Under the pieces are notes generated by a model. It was not told the DNA's origin. It worked only from the letters and a program-made list of their open reading frames with translations, and made no database searches. The position numbers and the translations under genes were made by a program. A stretch of DNA of 64,000 nt from Paenibacillus allorhizosphaerae (lineage in GTDB: Bacteria > Bacillota > Bacilli > Paenibacillales > NBRC-103111), in NCBI RefSeq assembly GCF_910594985.1, contig NZ_CAJVCE010000006.1, forward strand, positions 186,001-250,000. Reading direction: 5' to 3'. Position 1 is the first letter of the stretch; the number at the start of each line of letters is the position of its first letter. Below are positions 1 through 8,700 of the stretch, piece after piece.

Positions 1-117
1 GTTACTATCGTCCGAGGGTAATACCATTTTGTCTGATGCGATTACTTGCTCATAATTTATTCCACTAGTAAGTGAAAAGAAAAACATTGTGAATATCAAA
101 AATCTCCACATATCCAT
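1..117 (-). CDS. N-terminus of a secreted protein (partial)
   Basis: An open frame runs leftwards off the window from an ATG at 117 (a second ATG lies at 111). The 39 visible residues begin MDMWRFLIFTMFFFSL, a short charged start followed by a hydrophobic stretch, as in an export signal. No strong ribosome site is visible, only a weak GAG. The body of the protein lies outside the window, so no function can be given. The call rests on the open frame reaching the edge and on the signal-like composition. Confidence 0.45.
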   Translation of the reverse strand, partial: MDMWRFLIFTMFFFSLTSGINYEQVIASDKMVLPSDDSN

Positions 118-204
118 ATTCGCTCATTTTCTCTTTTATGGTAGTATGCCCTATGGATATTGAAGTATTCTACCCTTAGCTCTAACAGTAGCTGGCGTTC
201 CCGA

Positions 205-256
205 CCATCCTTATTCAGTTGCAACGATCCGTCGGGAATGTCATAAAGTTCTTGTC
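205..256. repeat. Dispersed repeat family B, copy 1
   Basis: This non-coding stretch contains GATCCGTCGGGAATG followed by AAGTTCTTGTC. A close relative lies at 22330-22374, and the AAGTTCTTGTC part recurs at 38300, 38481, 61121 and 61194. It lies upstream of the crystallin-like gene. Function unknown. Confidence 0.5.
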
Positions 257-356
257 ATCCGTCAGCTCAGAACGTTTTTTATGGGGATCAGTCCACGCCC
301 TCCCTGACCATCTTACATATGCTGAACTATCACGCAGGGAAAGAGGGTTATTTATA

Positions 357-725
357 ATGGCTAATCGGGATGTCAGAATTTCGCTTTTCGCGGACACAGA
401 CTTCGAGGGACGCCGCATTCGTTTCAGCAGAGGGGGGGCGGCTGTTCGGGACGCAAGAGCGCTCGGTTTTAATGGGGTGCTCTCCAGCTTCCGTCTGCAA
501 AATGTTGTGGATAGCCGCGAAGTCACGTTAGTGTTGTGGTCACAGACGAACTTCCGCGGCACTAGGCGCGTATTCCGCGGAAATATGAACGTTAACGACC
601 TTGGAAGTTTCGACAACCGCATGTCCTCCTTCATCGTTGTTGGACGCCGGCTGACGAACGCCCAGATTGACAGCATCACCAACAACAATCGCCCGCCACA
701 AGACATAGTGGTCATCCAGCAATAA
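357..725 (+). CDS. Beta/gamma-crystallin domain protein
   Basis: The 122-residue product is little more than one beta/gamma-crystallin domain. Two Greek-key motifs are visible, VRISLFADTDFEG at residues 6-18 and VTLVLWSQTNFRG near residue 59. Each ends in a calcium-site-like signature: NGVLSS in the first and DNRMSS in the second, which fits the [N/D][N/D]xx[S/T]S rule. There is no signal peptide, so the protein is probably cytoplasmic or spore-associated. The ATG at 357 was chosen because AAAGAGG lies just upstream; the frame is open further 5' but without a ribosome site. A perfect hairpin follows the stop codon. In the family such domains bind calcium and add stability; the specific role here is unknown. 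Confidence 0.85.
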   Translation: MANRDVRISLFADTDFEGRRIRFSRGGAAVRDARALGFNGVLSSFRLQNVVDSREVTLVLWSQTNFRGTRRVFRGNMNVNDLGSFDNRMSSFIVVGRRLTNAQIDSITNNNRPPQDIVVIQQ

Positions 726-734
726 CCAATACTC

Positions 735-772
735 CGTGCCCGTCGGCGTTTTATGCCGACGGGCATGTTTAC
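735..772 (+). terminator. Intrinsic terminator-like hairpin
   Basis: A perfect 11-bp stem (TGCCCGTCGGC at 737-747 with GCCGACGGGCA at 755-765) lies ten bases after the crystallin stop. The trailing T tract is short (TGTTT), so termination may be partial. Confidence 0.6.
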
Positions 773-962
773 ACGACATTTCATGTTTTCCGTTGAAAGA
801 ACTTGATCCCTAACACATCATATTCTCCGCGATTATGCGCATATGTTTGTGTCGAGAAACGGTAATGCACAGAACAAATTCTGGCCGAAGTCGGGACCGA
901 CAGTGTAATCAAGTTATCATTTTCCTGAAATCTTGGACTATTTTTATGAGTAAAATTTCCCC

Positions 963-1937
963 TTATTTCCAAAATGGTGTACCAGTAAATAAAAAGCTTT
1001 CCCCATTTGCATACCTGCCAAATTCACGAGATGCAGACTTTTTCACATGCGTCGGCAGCCAATTGTTCGATTCAGGCATACCAAGAGCGTTCCTCATCCC
1101 GATTAGCACTAGCGAAATAAATAATGCTTCTATTTGAACCACATAATCATTTGGCAGCGGAAAGTGCTTTCCATACCAATCAATGTATTGCTGTCTGGCA
1201 TTGGGATGAATAAAGGTAAATGTGATGGCTATGTCAGTGAGAAAAGGACCGAATCCACACGCGCCAAAGTCAATGGGATTTGCAACCCCATCTACAAACA
1301 CGATATTGGGAGGAACGATGTCACCGTGCAATACGCCCCAAGTCAACTTATTTTTAGGGAGAGTGTCGAGCAGGGCCATCGCTTTTTCCCCAGCGGCTTC
1401 CAGGATCTGAACATCGTATGCATCTAATAACCCTTCCCGCACCTGCTGCTTGAGCAAGTCCAGAGCATTCTGTATGCGTGCACGATTAACCGTTGGACGG
1501 ACAAAAGATGAAGGGGGCTGCCACTTACTGGCATGATGGTGCAAAGCTGCCGTCATTTCAGCGGTGGATTTCAATTCTTGCTCGCTGGTAAAGTATTGTT
1601 TTTGCTCGCCTTCCACCCAACTGAGCATCGTGCAATTTATATCGTCCACTTGTGTAACATATGACCCTTGCTGATTGCGTTTTGGTACAGGGAGGGTGAG
1701 ACTAGTATCGCGATTAAGTGCATCCAGCCATACCAACTCAGAAACCAGCACATCTGGGCGCGTCCACATCATTTCAAGCGTACTGATTTTAGATTTGTGA
1801 ACACGCAAGCTGTATAACAATCCACGATTATCTTCAATTTTGAAAACCGCGGCACCGCTTTGAGCTATTGGCGATACGGATACTACGTTAATATCGTACT
1901 GCGTCAGCGCATGTTGCGCAATGATTGCATTATCCAT
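963..1937 (-). CDS. Aminoglycoside phosphotransferase-family (APH/ChoK-like) kinase
   Basis: A 324-residue protein with the APH fold. The catalytic loop reads VLHGDIVPPNIVF (the family's HGDxxxxN), followed by IDFGACGFG, the metal-binding DFG equivalent. The N-lobe is weakly conserved. Family members phosphorylate aminoglycosides, choline, homoserine, spectinomycin or other small alcohols; the spacing and context do not choose a substrate, so resistance should not be assumed. The ATG at 1937 is preferred because GGAAGGTG sits eight bases upstream; an in-frame TTG at 1955 would place that ribosome site inside the gene. It stands alone between unrelated genes. Confidence 0.8.
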   Translation of the reverse strand: MDNAIIAQHALTQYDINVVSVSPIAQSGAAVFKIEDNRGLLYSLRVHKSKISTLEMMWTRPDVLVSELVWLDALNRDTSLTLPVPKRNQQGSYVTQVDDINCTMLSWVEGEQKQYFTSEQELKSTAEMTAALHHHASKWQPPSSFVRPTVNRARIQNALDLLKQQVREGLLDAYDVQILEAAGEKAMALLDTLPKNKLTWGVLHGDIVPPNIVFVDGVANPIDFGACGFGPFLTDIAITFTFIHPNARQQYIDWYGKHFPLPNDYVVQIEALFISLVLIGMRNALGMPESNNWLPTHVKKSASREFGRYANGESFLFTGTPFWK

Positions 1938-1998
1938 TCTTTTCACACCTTCCAAAGGAAATCGCCCCTAACACTAAGGTAATGATATGGTACTACGC

Positions 1999-2871
1999 CT
2001 ACGACTCGCTTTTTTTAACGACAGGGATCCAAACTTCCATTTCGTACATGCCGTTGCCTCTATCATAGGTCATTTCAAACTCAGGGCCATTTGCGAAATT
2101 ATAATCACAGGTCGGAAACCATTCTCCCCAAATACGTCTCCACAAACCATGAATGTCGTTTTGTCCGTCGGGGTTTATGCCAGTTGAAAAAATAGCATAC
2201 GTTTGCGGGGGGATTTGAAGCTTTTCAAACCCTTGCGGCAAGCCACTCCGAGGCAGGAAATAACCGATCATGTAGGAGAGTCTCCCGCCTTGGTTGTTGT
2301 ATAAAACCGCATGGATCTGGCCATGTTCCCCCAAACCTGCTGCGGCACGAATTCGTTTTACGGCTCCGTCAGAAATGCACTTCTCCCAAAACTTAGGTAT
2401 TTCGATAAACGGACTTTCGCCATCGGCATTGACCAGAGTTGAAACGCCGAACATTTCAAATTCTTGTTTTTCCTCGATTTTATAATTAATCTCCACATCT
2501 CCTCGAATCGAAATATGAAAGGATAACCGAGGGTAGGCCTTGAGTGAAACGCCTTTGTCGCGCGCTGACATTGGCATCACGCCGTGCATTTTTTTGAACG
2601 CCCTGGAAAATGCCTCAGGCGATTCGTAATCGTACTTGAATGCCACGTCGATGACCTTTATACCACTACTTTGCAGTTCAAATGCGGCAAGGGTAAGCCG
2701 CCTGCGCCGAATATACTCCGACAGCGGAACATTGGTGATGAACGAAAACATCCGCTGAAAATGGTAAGTCGAGCAACAAGCGATTCTAGCCACTTTGTCG
2801 AAGTCGATCGCTTCAGACAGGTGTGTTTCTATGTACTCCATTGCGTTGTTCATACGTTTTAGCCAATCCAT
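1999..2871 (-). CDS. AraC-family regulator with GyrI-like effector domain
   Basis: A 290-residue regulator. Residues 8-105 form two AraC helix-turn-helix motifs (KVARIACCSTYHFQRMF, then VIDVAFKYDYESPEAFSRAFK). Residues 120-287 match the AraC-type effector-binding, GyrI-like fold that binds small hydrophobic or cationic ligands in relatives such as Rob. It is therefore a DNA-binding activator with its own ligand pocket. AAAGGA seven bases before the ATG supports the start. No target gene is adjacent: the kinase-like gene downstream reads the same way, and 60 bases separate the two, so co-transcription is possible. Confidence 0.85.
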   Translation of the reverse strand: MDWLKRMNNAMEYIETHLSEAIDFDKVARIACCSTYHFQRMFSFITNVPLSEYIRRRRLTLAAFELQSSGIKVIDVAFKYDYESPEAFSRAFKKMHGVMPMSARDKGVSLKAYPRLSFHISIRGDVEINYKIEEKQEFEMFGVSTLVNADGESPFIEIPKFWEKCISDGAVKRIRAAAGLGEHGQIHAVLYNNQGGRLSYMIGYFLPRSGLPQGFEKLQIPPQTYAIFSTGINPDGQNDIHGLWRRIWGEWFPTCDYNFANGPEFEMTYDRGNGMYEMEVWIPVVKKSES

Positions 2872-3256
2872 GCAGATATCCTTTCACAATTCATTATATG
2901 AAGTGCTGAGAATGAAGCCTTGCAATCTATGCACAAAAATATCATGTTTGCCAGTATCTAAACGCAGGTTTGAGCAGGTGATAATACGACTCCTTTCACC
3001 ACGCTCTACTGCCCTTTTTAATGAGGCCGCCCGATCACCTGCAGCGGCATCATGATGATTGTGTTGAGCTATCGTACCCGTTCAATTTGGCACTTTCGGA
3101 TTACCTACGTTCTTATTGGCAAGCATAACATAACCCGCATGGTATTTCTGGGAGAAAATCACTATAACTAGATTAATCTGCCAGTTACTTCAATGACAAA
3201 AGCAGCCGATTGGACTGGCCGGCTGCATAGGTGTAACCACTTCGGTTTAACGCATA
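2872..3256. repeat. Intergenic stretch with dispersed repeat family A pieces
   Basis: No gene is visible. GAGCTATCGTACCCGTTCA (about 3066-3084) and CAGTTACTTCAATGACAAAA followed by a GCAGCCG/CGGCTGC stem (3202-3208 with 3220-3226) match the repeat family seen at 35.9, 40.2, 45.6 and 46.1 kb. The stem lies just beyond the end of the AraC gene at 3257 and could also end its transcript. Confidence 0.5.
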
Positions 3257-4084
3257 TTATCGATTTATTCTCCGATACTCGCTGGGCGAATACATCGTGG
3301 ATTGCTTGAACAGCTTTGAGAAATAATATCGCTCCAGTCCGACTTCCGACGCCACTTCCTGCAGCGGCATGTCCGTATGCACTAACAGCTTCTTCGCCTT
3401 TTCTATCCGGGCCATGCCGATGTAGTGGTTAGGCGACATATTGAACATCGATTTGAAATAGCGGATAAAATAGTTCGGGTTATAGTTAAACACTTTGCCT
3501 AGCCGTTCTAGCGTCAGAGGCTCGGCCAAATGCTCTTCGATATACTGCAAAATTTCGTCGAACTGCGTTTTGGACGAAGAAGAAGATCGAAGAACCGCCT
3601 GCTCGGCAGTCTTGTCCAAATAATACGTGAACAGGCCGAACATCATAGCCCTCGCTTTAATCGGCGCAGTCATCCTCTCGTTCCGTTCATGCGCATCGAC
3701 CAACTCCGAGAACAGATGAATTACATAAGCCGGATTGTCTACTTCAATGCGGTAAGGCAGCTTCAGCAGCTGAAACAGTTGATGGCTCCCGACCTTAACG
3801 TTGAAGTGGCACCAAAATTTGGTGAACGTGTTATCGCTTATGTTGGCGTAGGATAACCGGGTATCTCCCGGAATTAAAAACATTTGACCTGGTTTCGGAT
3901 CGTATTCACGGTCTTCGATTTTGAGCGATCCCTCTCCGTTCACGATATAGTACAAACGGCAAAATGAATCGACGCGCCCTTCTGCCGACCATGTAGAAGT
4001 GAGCTTGCGGAATTTGGCCATCAGAAGCTCCATTTGCAAATTGGCCAAGTAGCTGCCGACGATTTTCTTGTGGCTTTCATTCAC
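3257..4084 (-). CDS. AraC-family regulator with cupin sensor (sugar-responsive type)
   Basis: The 275-residue protein has an N-terminal AraC cupin-like sensing domain (residues 15-165; motif PKPGQMFLIPGDTRLSY) and two C-terminal helix-turn-helix motifs (LERLGKVFNYNPNYFIRYFK and PLQEVASEVGLERYYFSKLFK). This build is typical of sugar-use regulators. It starts with GTG at 4084, supported by GGAGGGG seven bases upstream; a nearby ATG is out of frame. It is divergent from the solute-binding protein at 4312 and shares a 227-base control region containing a cre-like site, so that transporter component is its likely target. Confidence 0.85.
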   Translation of the reverse strand: MNESHKKIVGSYLANLQMELLMAKFRKLTSTWSAEGRVDSFCRLYYIVNGEGSLKIEDREYDPKPGQMFLIPGDTRLSYANISDNTFTKFWCHFNVKVGSHQLFQLLKLPYRIEVDNPAYVIHLFSELVDAHERNERMTAPIKARAMMFGLFTYYLDKTAEQAVLRSSSSSKTQFDEILQYIEEHLAEPLTLERLGKVFNYNPNYFIRYFKSMFNMSPNHYIGMARIEKAKKLLVHTDMPLQEVASEVGLERYYFSKLFKQSTMYSPSEYRRINR

Positions 4085-4251
4085 GAAATATCCCCTCCGA
4101 CTCTCTCTCAGTTAGCACACCGGCCTTGGCATAATAGTGAATAATTTACATGAAAAAAGTAACGATACAACATTGGAGATGACGCACATGCTTCTTATAA
4201 TCAAGTATAGCGTTTCACAAAGATGACGGCTTGACGAAAAGACCGTACGGA

Positions 4252-4265
4252 TGCAAACGATTACA
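4252..4265. promoter_or_regulatory. cre-like catabolite operator
   Basis: TGCAAACGATTACA matches the CcpA/LacI-type consensus TGWAANCGNTNWCA at every position but the third. It lies 47 bases upstream of the solute-binding protein start, within the divergent control region, and fits carbon catabolite control or a LacI-family operator. Confidence 0.5.
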
Positions 4266-4311
4266 TCCTATTCGAATCCGTCAGGCCAATATCATTCAGG
4301 GGGAGTTACAC

Positions 4312-5610
4312 ATGTCTCAAAGAAAAAAAATGAAACGGGCCATTACCGCGATAATGGCAATAGCCATGCTCGCCGGATGCAGCAAGCCGGAAGCTCCGGC
4401 CGCAACGGGATCGAAGGAACCGTCTCTTGGGTCCGAGCCGATTAAGCTTAGCTTATTTATGCGGGTTTCTTACCCGGACGACAGCGTAAAGAAATACATC
4501 ATCGATCCGGTTCAGAAGAAGTTCCCGAACGTGACGATCGACATCGTCAAGAATGAGAAAGGCACGAACGTCAACGACCTGATCGCCGCAGGAACGTTCC
4601 CCGATCTGATCTTTCTCAGCACGCCGTACGTTTCCGAGCTGAAGAAGCTCGACTTGCTCGAAGATCTAAGCAGCCTCGTGAAAAAATACAATGTCGATAT
4701 GAGCCGATTTTACCCCGAGGCGGTGGATGCGATCAAAAAGCAGGCGGCCGGTCCGCAATTGTATGCGCTTCCGTTCTCGATGAACTATGCGGTTACGTAT
4801 TACAACAAGGACATATTCGACAAGTTCGGCGTTCCGTACCCGAAGGACGATATGACTTGGGACGATTACTTGGAGCTGAGCCGCAAGCTGACCCGTGTCT
4901 CCGAAGGCGTACCGTTTTCCGGTGTCGATCCGTACGCGCTGAGAGGCGGAGCCCCGATGGCGCTTGACTACGTCGATCCGAAAACGGGCAAGCCTGTGCT
5001 GACGTCCGACGGATGGGTCAAAGCTTTCCAGGTTATTCAGTCGTTTAACTCTATACCCGGCAACAAACACGACAGCAAGTTCCGCGATCTGTTTATAAAA
5101 GACCGGACTCTCGCAACATATATTACCTATGATAACACGCAAAATTTCGAACAGCTGGAGAAGGATGGCAATCCGATGAACTGGGATATGGTATCGTTCC
5201 CGACGTTCAAGAACACCCCCGGCGTCGGTCACGGCATCGACTCGCACAACATCGCCGTCACTTCCACAGGCAAAAACAAAGACGCAGCCTTCCAGGTGCT
5301 CGCCTATTTAACTTCGAAAGAGGTACAGATGGAGCTGAGCAGAAACGGCAAGCAGCCGGGCATTCAAGATCCCGAAATGCAAAAGGTATTCGGATCGAAC
5401 GTTAGCATTCTGAAAGGTAAAAATATTGGAGCCATCTTCAAGACGAAAGCGGCGCCGATGCGCAACATCAGCGATTTCGACGCCGTCGTGCAAAAGGAGC
5501 TGTATAAAGCTTACGATATGCTGGTAAGCGGCAATTCCGACATCAACACGCTGCTCCGAACCGCGAACGAGGAGGCTGAGAAAGCGATTCAGCTGGAGAA
5601 GGCGAAATAA
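4312..5610 (+). CDS. ABC transporter extracellular solute-binding lipoprotein 1
   Basis: A 432-residue lipoprotein with lipobox LAGC (Cys23) and the family 1 sugar-binding fold. It contains the YYNKDIFDKFGVPYPKD segment characteristic of oligosaccharide binders. It captures a sugar outside the cell for an ABC permease, but no permease or ATPase gene is nearby. It is a paralog of the proteins at 10311 and 24375: all three share LKGKNI followed by FK-K, and a DINT-LR-A-EE tail. The ATG at 4312 follows GGGGGAG; an upstream in-frame ATG at 4231 lacks a ribosome site. It is probably controlled by the divergent AraC protein. A strong terminator follows. Confidence 0.9.
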   Translation: MSQRKKMKRAITAIMAIAMLAGCSKPEAPAATGSKEPSLGSEPIKLSLFMRVSYPDDSVKKYIIDPVQKKFPNVTIDIVKNEKGTNVNDLIAAGTFPDLIFLSTPYVSELKKLDLLEDLSSLVKKYNVDMSRFYPEAVDAIKKQAAGPQLYALPFSMNYAVTYYNKDIFDKFGVPYPKDDMTWDDYLELSRKLTRVSEGVPFSGVDPYALRGGAPMALDYVDPKTGKPVLTSDGWVKAFQVIQSFNSIPGNKHDSKFRDLFIKDRTLATYITYDNTQNFEQLEKDGNPMNWDMVSFPTFKNTPGVGHGIDSHNIAVTSTGKNKDAAFQVLAYLTSKEVQMELSRNGKQPGIQDPEMQKVFGSNVSILKGKNIGAIFKTKAAPMRNISDFDAVVQKELYKAYDMLVSGNSDINTLLRTANEEAEKAIQLEKAK

Positions 5611-5620
5611 CCCGACATCA

Positions 5621-5668
5621 TGCAGCTGCCATAGCAAGGTCTCTCCTTGCCTTGGCAGCTGCAGTTTT
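5621..5668 (+). terminator. Intrinsic terminator of solute-binding protein 1
   Basis: A long hairpin (TGCAGCTGCCA pairing with TGGCAGCTGCA, with an inner CAAGG/CCTTG stem) is followed by GTTTTTA, directly after the stop at 5610. Confidence 0.85.
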
Positions 5669-5737
5669 TACCCCAATGTGAACAACGATTTTATTCAAAT
5701 AAGATAAAAACCATTTCATGATATCCTGCGTTTGACA

Positions 5738-5771
5738 AGAAAAACTCCCGCTTTTAACAAGCAGGAGTTTA
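5738..5771 (-). terminator. Intrinsic terminator of the large lyase gene
   Basis: AAACTCCCGC (5742-5751) pairs with GCAGGAGTTT (5761-5770) with one mismatch. Read on the minus strand it is followed by a T tract, just after the stop at 5779. Confidence 0.75.
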
Positions 5772-5778
5772 CAATTAA

Positions 5779-8700
5779 TTATTGCAATAATGCTCGCGCA
5801 TCGCGCAGCAAGCAGCCCGCCGCCTCGCCATTGATTTGTTTACCGCTTTGGGCCTGAACCTCATTGATGAAAGACTGCAAATCGCCATGCTCCAGCTTTT
5901 TAAGAAGACTATTGGTTATTCCTGCATTACGAATCCATTGCTTGGCTGCAAAATGATTCACCAATTGTTCCAAGCCTTTCAGACTTGCTGCCGTCTGGAA
6001 AATTACGGTTTCGCTCTTTGCATTGCCTGCCAAGTCGCTTGCTTTTACCGTAAAGGAATGAGCACCAAGAGGCAGCGTGTAAAGCTGAATCGTTTCTCCC
6101 GGCTGGTAAGGCTTGCCGTCAAGCAGTACTAGTGTCTTGCCTTCATCCGCACCCGAGAGCCGATCGTTCACGGCCACCGTCGGTAGGATCTCCGAGGCAT
6201 CGCTGTATGTTCCGTACACGAATCCGGTTACGGTAATTTCCGGTCCCGTGAAATCCAGCTTCAAGTTCGTTTTCTTCTCCACTTCTGCGTTACCCGCCCC
6301 ATCTTTCGATCTGTAGGCAAGCCCGTACAAGCCGTCCTGATCGATCGTTAAGGCACCTGAGTAGCTCATCCATTTGCTTCCGCCATCCAAGCTGTACTCT
6401 GTGCTCGTCACTCCGGACAAATGATCGTAAACGTTCAGGGAAACGGTCACCGGATGAACGTACCAGCCGTTTAATCCTTCCGGTTGAGCGGGGGTAGTCG
6501 ACGCTTCAGTCACCGGAGTTGTTTTATCAATGCGTACCGTTACGGTATGCGGCTGTTCCACGTTGCCTGCGGCATCTACGCTCCAATAGGCTAACGTATG
6601 CGTTCCCTCCGTGCTCAACGTCACCGTGTTCCCCGTTTGCTGCGCGCCTCCGTCCACCGTGAAATAAGTAGCCGCTACCACGGATTCAGTGTCGATCGCT
6701 TGGAAGCTGACCTTTGTATCCCGGTTAACCCACTCCTTCGGCGCATCATCCGTAGTTGTCGGCGGCTGCGTATCCGCCAAAGTTGCGGCTTTTAACGTCA
6801 ATCCGCCAAAGGTAGTAAAAACGGAGCCATTCAACGGCTCGCTAACGCCCCTAACCCGGAAAGTATACTCCGTACCTGGCTTAAGATCCGCGGCATTATA
6901 TTTATACACGCTCGCCGCTACGGTTGCAATTTTCGTCGTACCGTTATAAATTTCGTAGCTTGAAACCGGGATGTTCGTACTGGAGCCGGACCAGTTAAGT
7001 TCAATGCCGGTGCTTGTTTTGTCGCCGGCCCGTAAAGCCGAATTCCCGACGAACGAAATCGGTCCGAAAGCCTTAATTTCATTGACGTTAATATCGCCGT
7101 CGACTTCATCGACTGTAAATTTGATGAACCTTGCATTTACAGGCGCAGCAAGTGTAATACGCTCGGCAATTTTTGTAATGCCGGGATTTCCGTATTTGCC
7201 TTGAGCAACGCGGTCGTCGGTAACGATTTTAACCCACTTATCGCTATTCGGATTTGTAAATGCCTCGCCATCCGTTGCGTAATAGAAAGAAACTTTTTTC
7301 AATTTATTCTGGAAGCTGTAGTATTCAACCGCGTTTACCGGCGTTGTCTCTCCTATATCAACCATCATCCATGCCGATGAGGAGCCTTTCAGCGCCACCC
7401 ACCTGGAGCCGTCCGCCGCATCGTTATCGAGTGCTTTATGAGCGCCATAGCTGTTTAAATCATCGTTCCACACTCGCGAGTACTGAACTTCTTTATTAAA
7501 TAAAAGATTATCGGAAGCGTTCTTAATGCCCGGGGTATCCGCGCGGCCTTCCGCTGCGGCGGTAGACACGGTGCCTCTTCTTATAGCGTATACTTTGACT
7601 TTGTATGAGACTCCGGGCGACAGATCCCTAATCGTGTAGGAGGTGCTTTTCACATCATCCGCCACGATTCTTTCATTCGCGTCGGAAACAAGCGCAACCC
7701 TGTAGCTCTGGGCTTCCGGAGCGGCCTCCCAGCTCACGTTGATGGATTTCTCCGAGACGGCCGCCGCCGTTACCGACGGCGGAGGATTAGGAATGATCGG
7801 ATCTCCGTCGGTGCGTAAAACTTCCACTTCGCTTTCTGCCGAAAGCATCGGTTTGAACGAATAAGGATCCGTATACGCAGTTTTGACAGAAAGATTGTAG
7901 ACGGCTCCGGGGTCTAAATTCGTCAGCTTGTGTATATTGGAAGCAGCCTCGTCCAGCGCCTTGCCGTTATCGTAAATGATGAAACGGTCCGCCGGTACCG
8001 GATCCCAGGAAATCGTTGCCTCCGAACCGCTGGAGTAATTGATGGTTACGTTCTTTGGTTTCAGCGGCGCATTGTAAATCTCTAGTTCCGTTAAACGCGG
8101 AGGACCCGTCATTGTGAAAGTGGGGATACCGCCGGTTACTCCGGAGCTGTTGGAGCCGGAACCATTTTCGAAATAAAGCTTCACGTATCTGGATGTATAC
8201 GTTTTCCCAAGATCGATTAAGTATTCTTTATCCGCCGCGTCGTCTCCGCCGCTGTTAGCCGCATTAAAGTAGGTCCATGGTTTGCCGCCATCCGTGTACA
8301 AAGAATCTACGGGCGTAAACGCAATGTTGCCTACTTCCGCTTCGGAGTACGCAGCTGTTGCGTCCGACACCGAGACGTTAACATATTTCAATCTTAACGT
8401 TTTAGCAAACAGCTTAATTTGATTGAAATCCATGACTTTGCCTAAATCGATAATGACATTTCCCTTTTTGGAGCTTTCCGTACCGATCCAGCTCAAGTCG
8501 CCAAGGGCGGAATAATTATTCTGAGGCACGTTCAAATTCGTATACTTCACCGGGTCGGTTTGCACGCCGTCCGTTAATCGTTCCGCCTTGGCGTTCGCCA
8601 ACTGAAATGCATTGCCGCTTTGGGCACCGGTATTATATGCTTTTTTTCCGTAAGCAAGGTTCACAGGCGAAGCGCCGACCACCGATTTATACAGCTTCAT

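Noticed and set aside
219-356. Longer N-terminus for the crystallin protein
   Set aside because: No ribosome site at 219, and the region contains a dispersed repeat; the ATG at 357 has AAAGAGG.
963-1937. Aminoglycoside resistance gene
   Set aside because: The APH fold is clear but covers many kinases; nothing ties this copy to an antibiotic.
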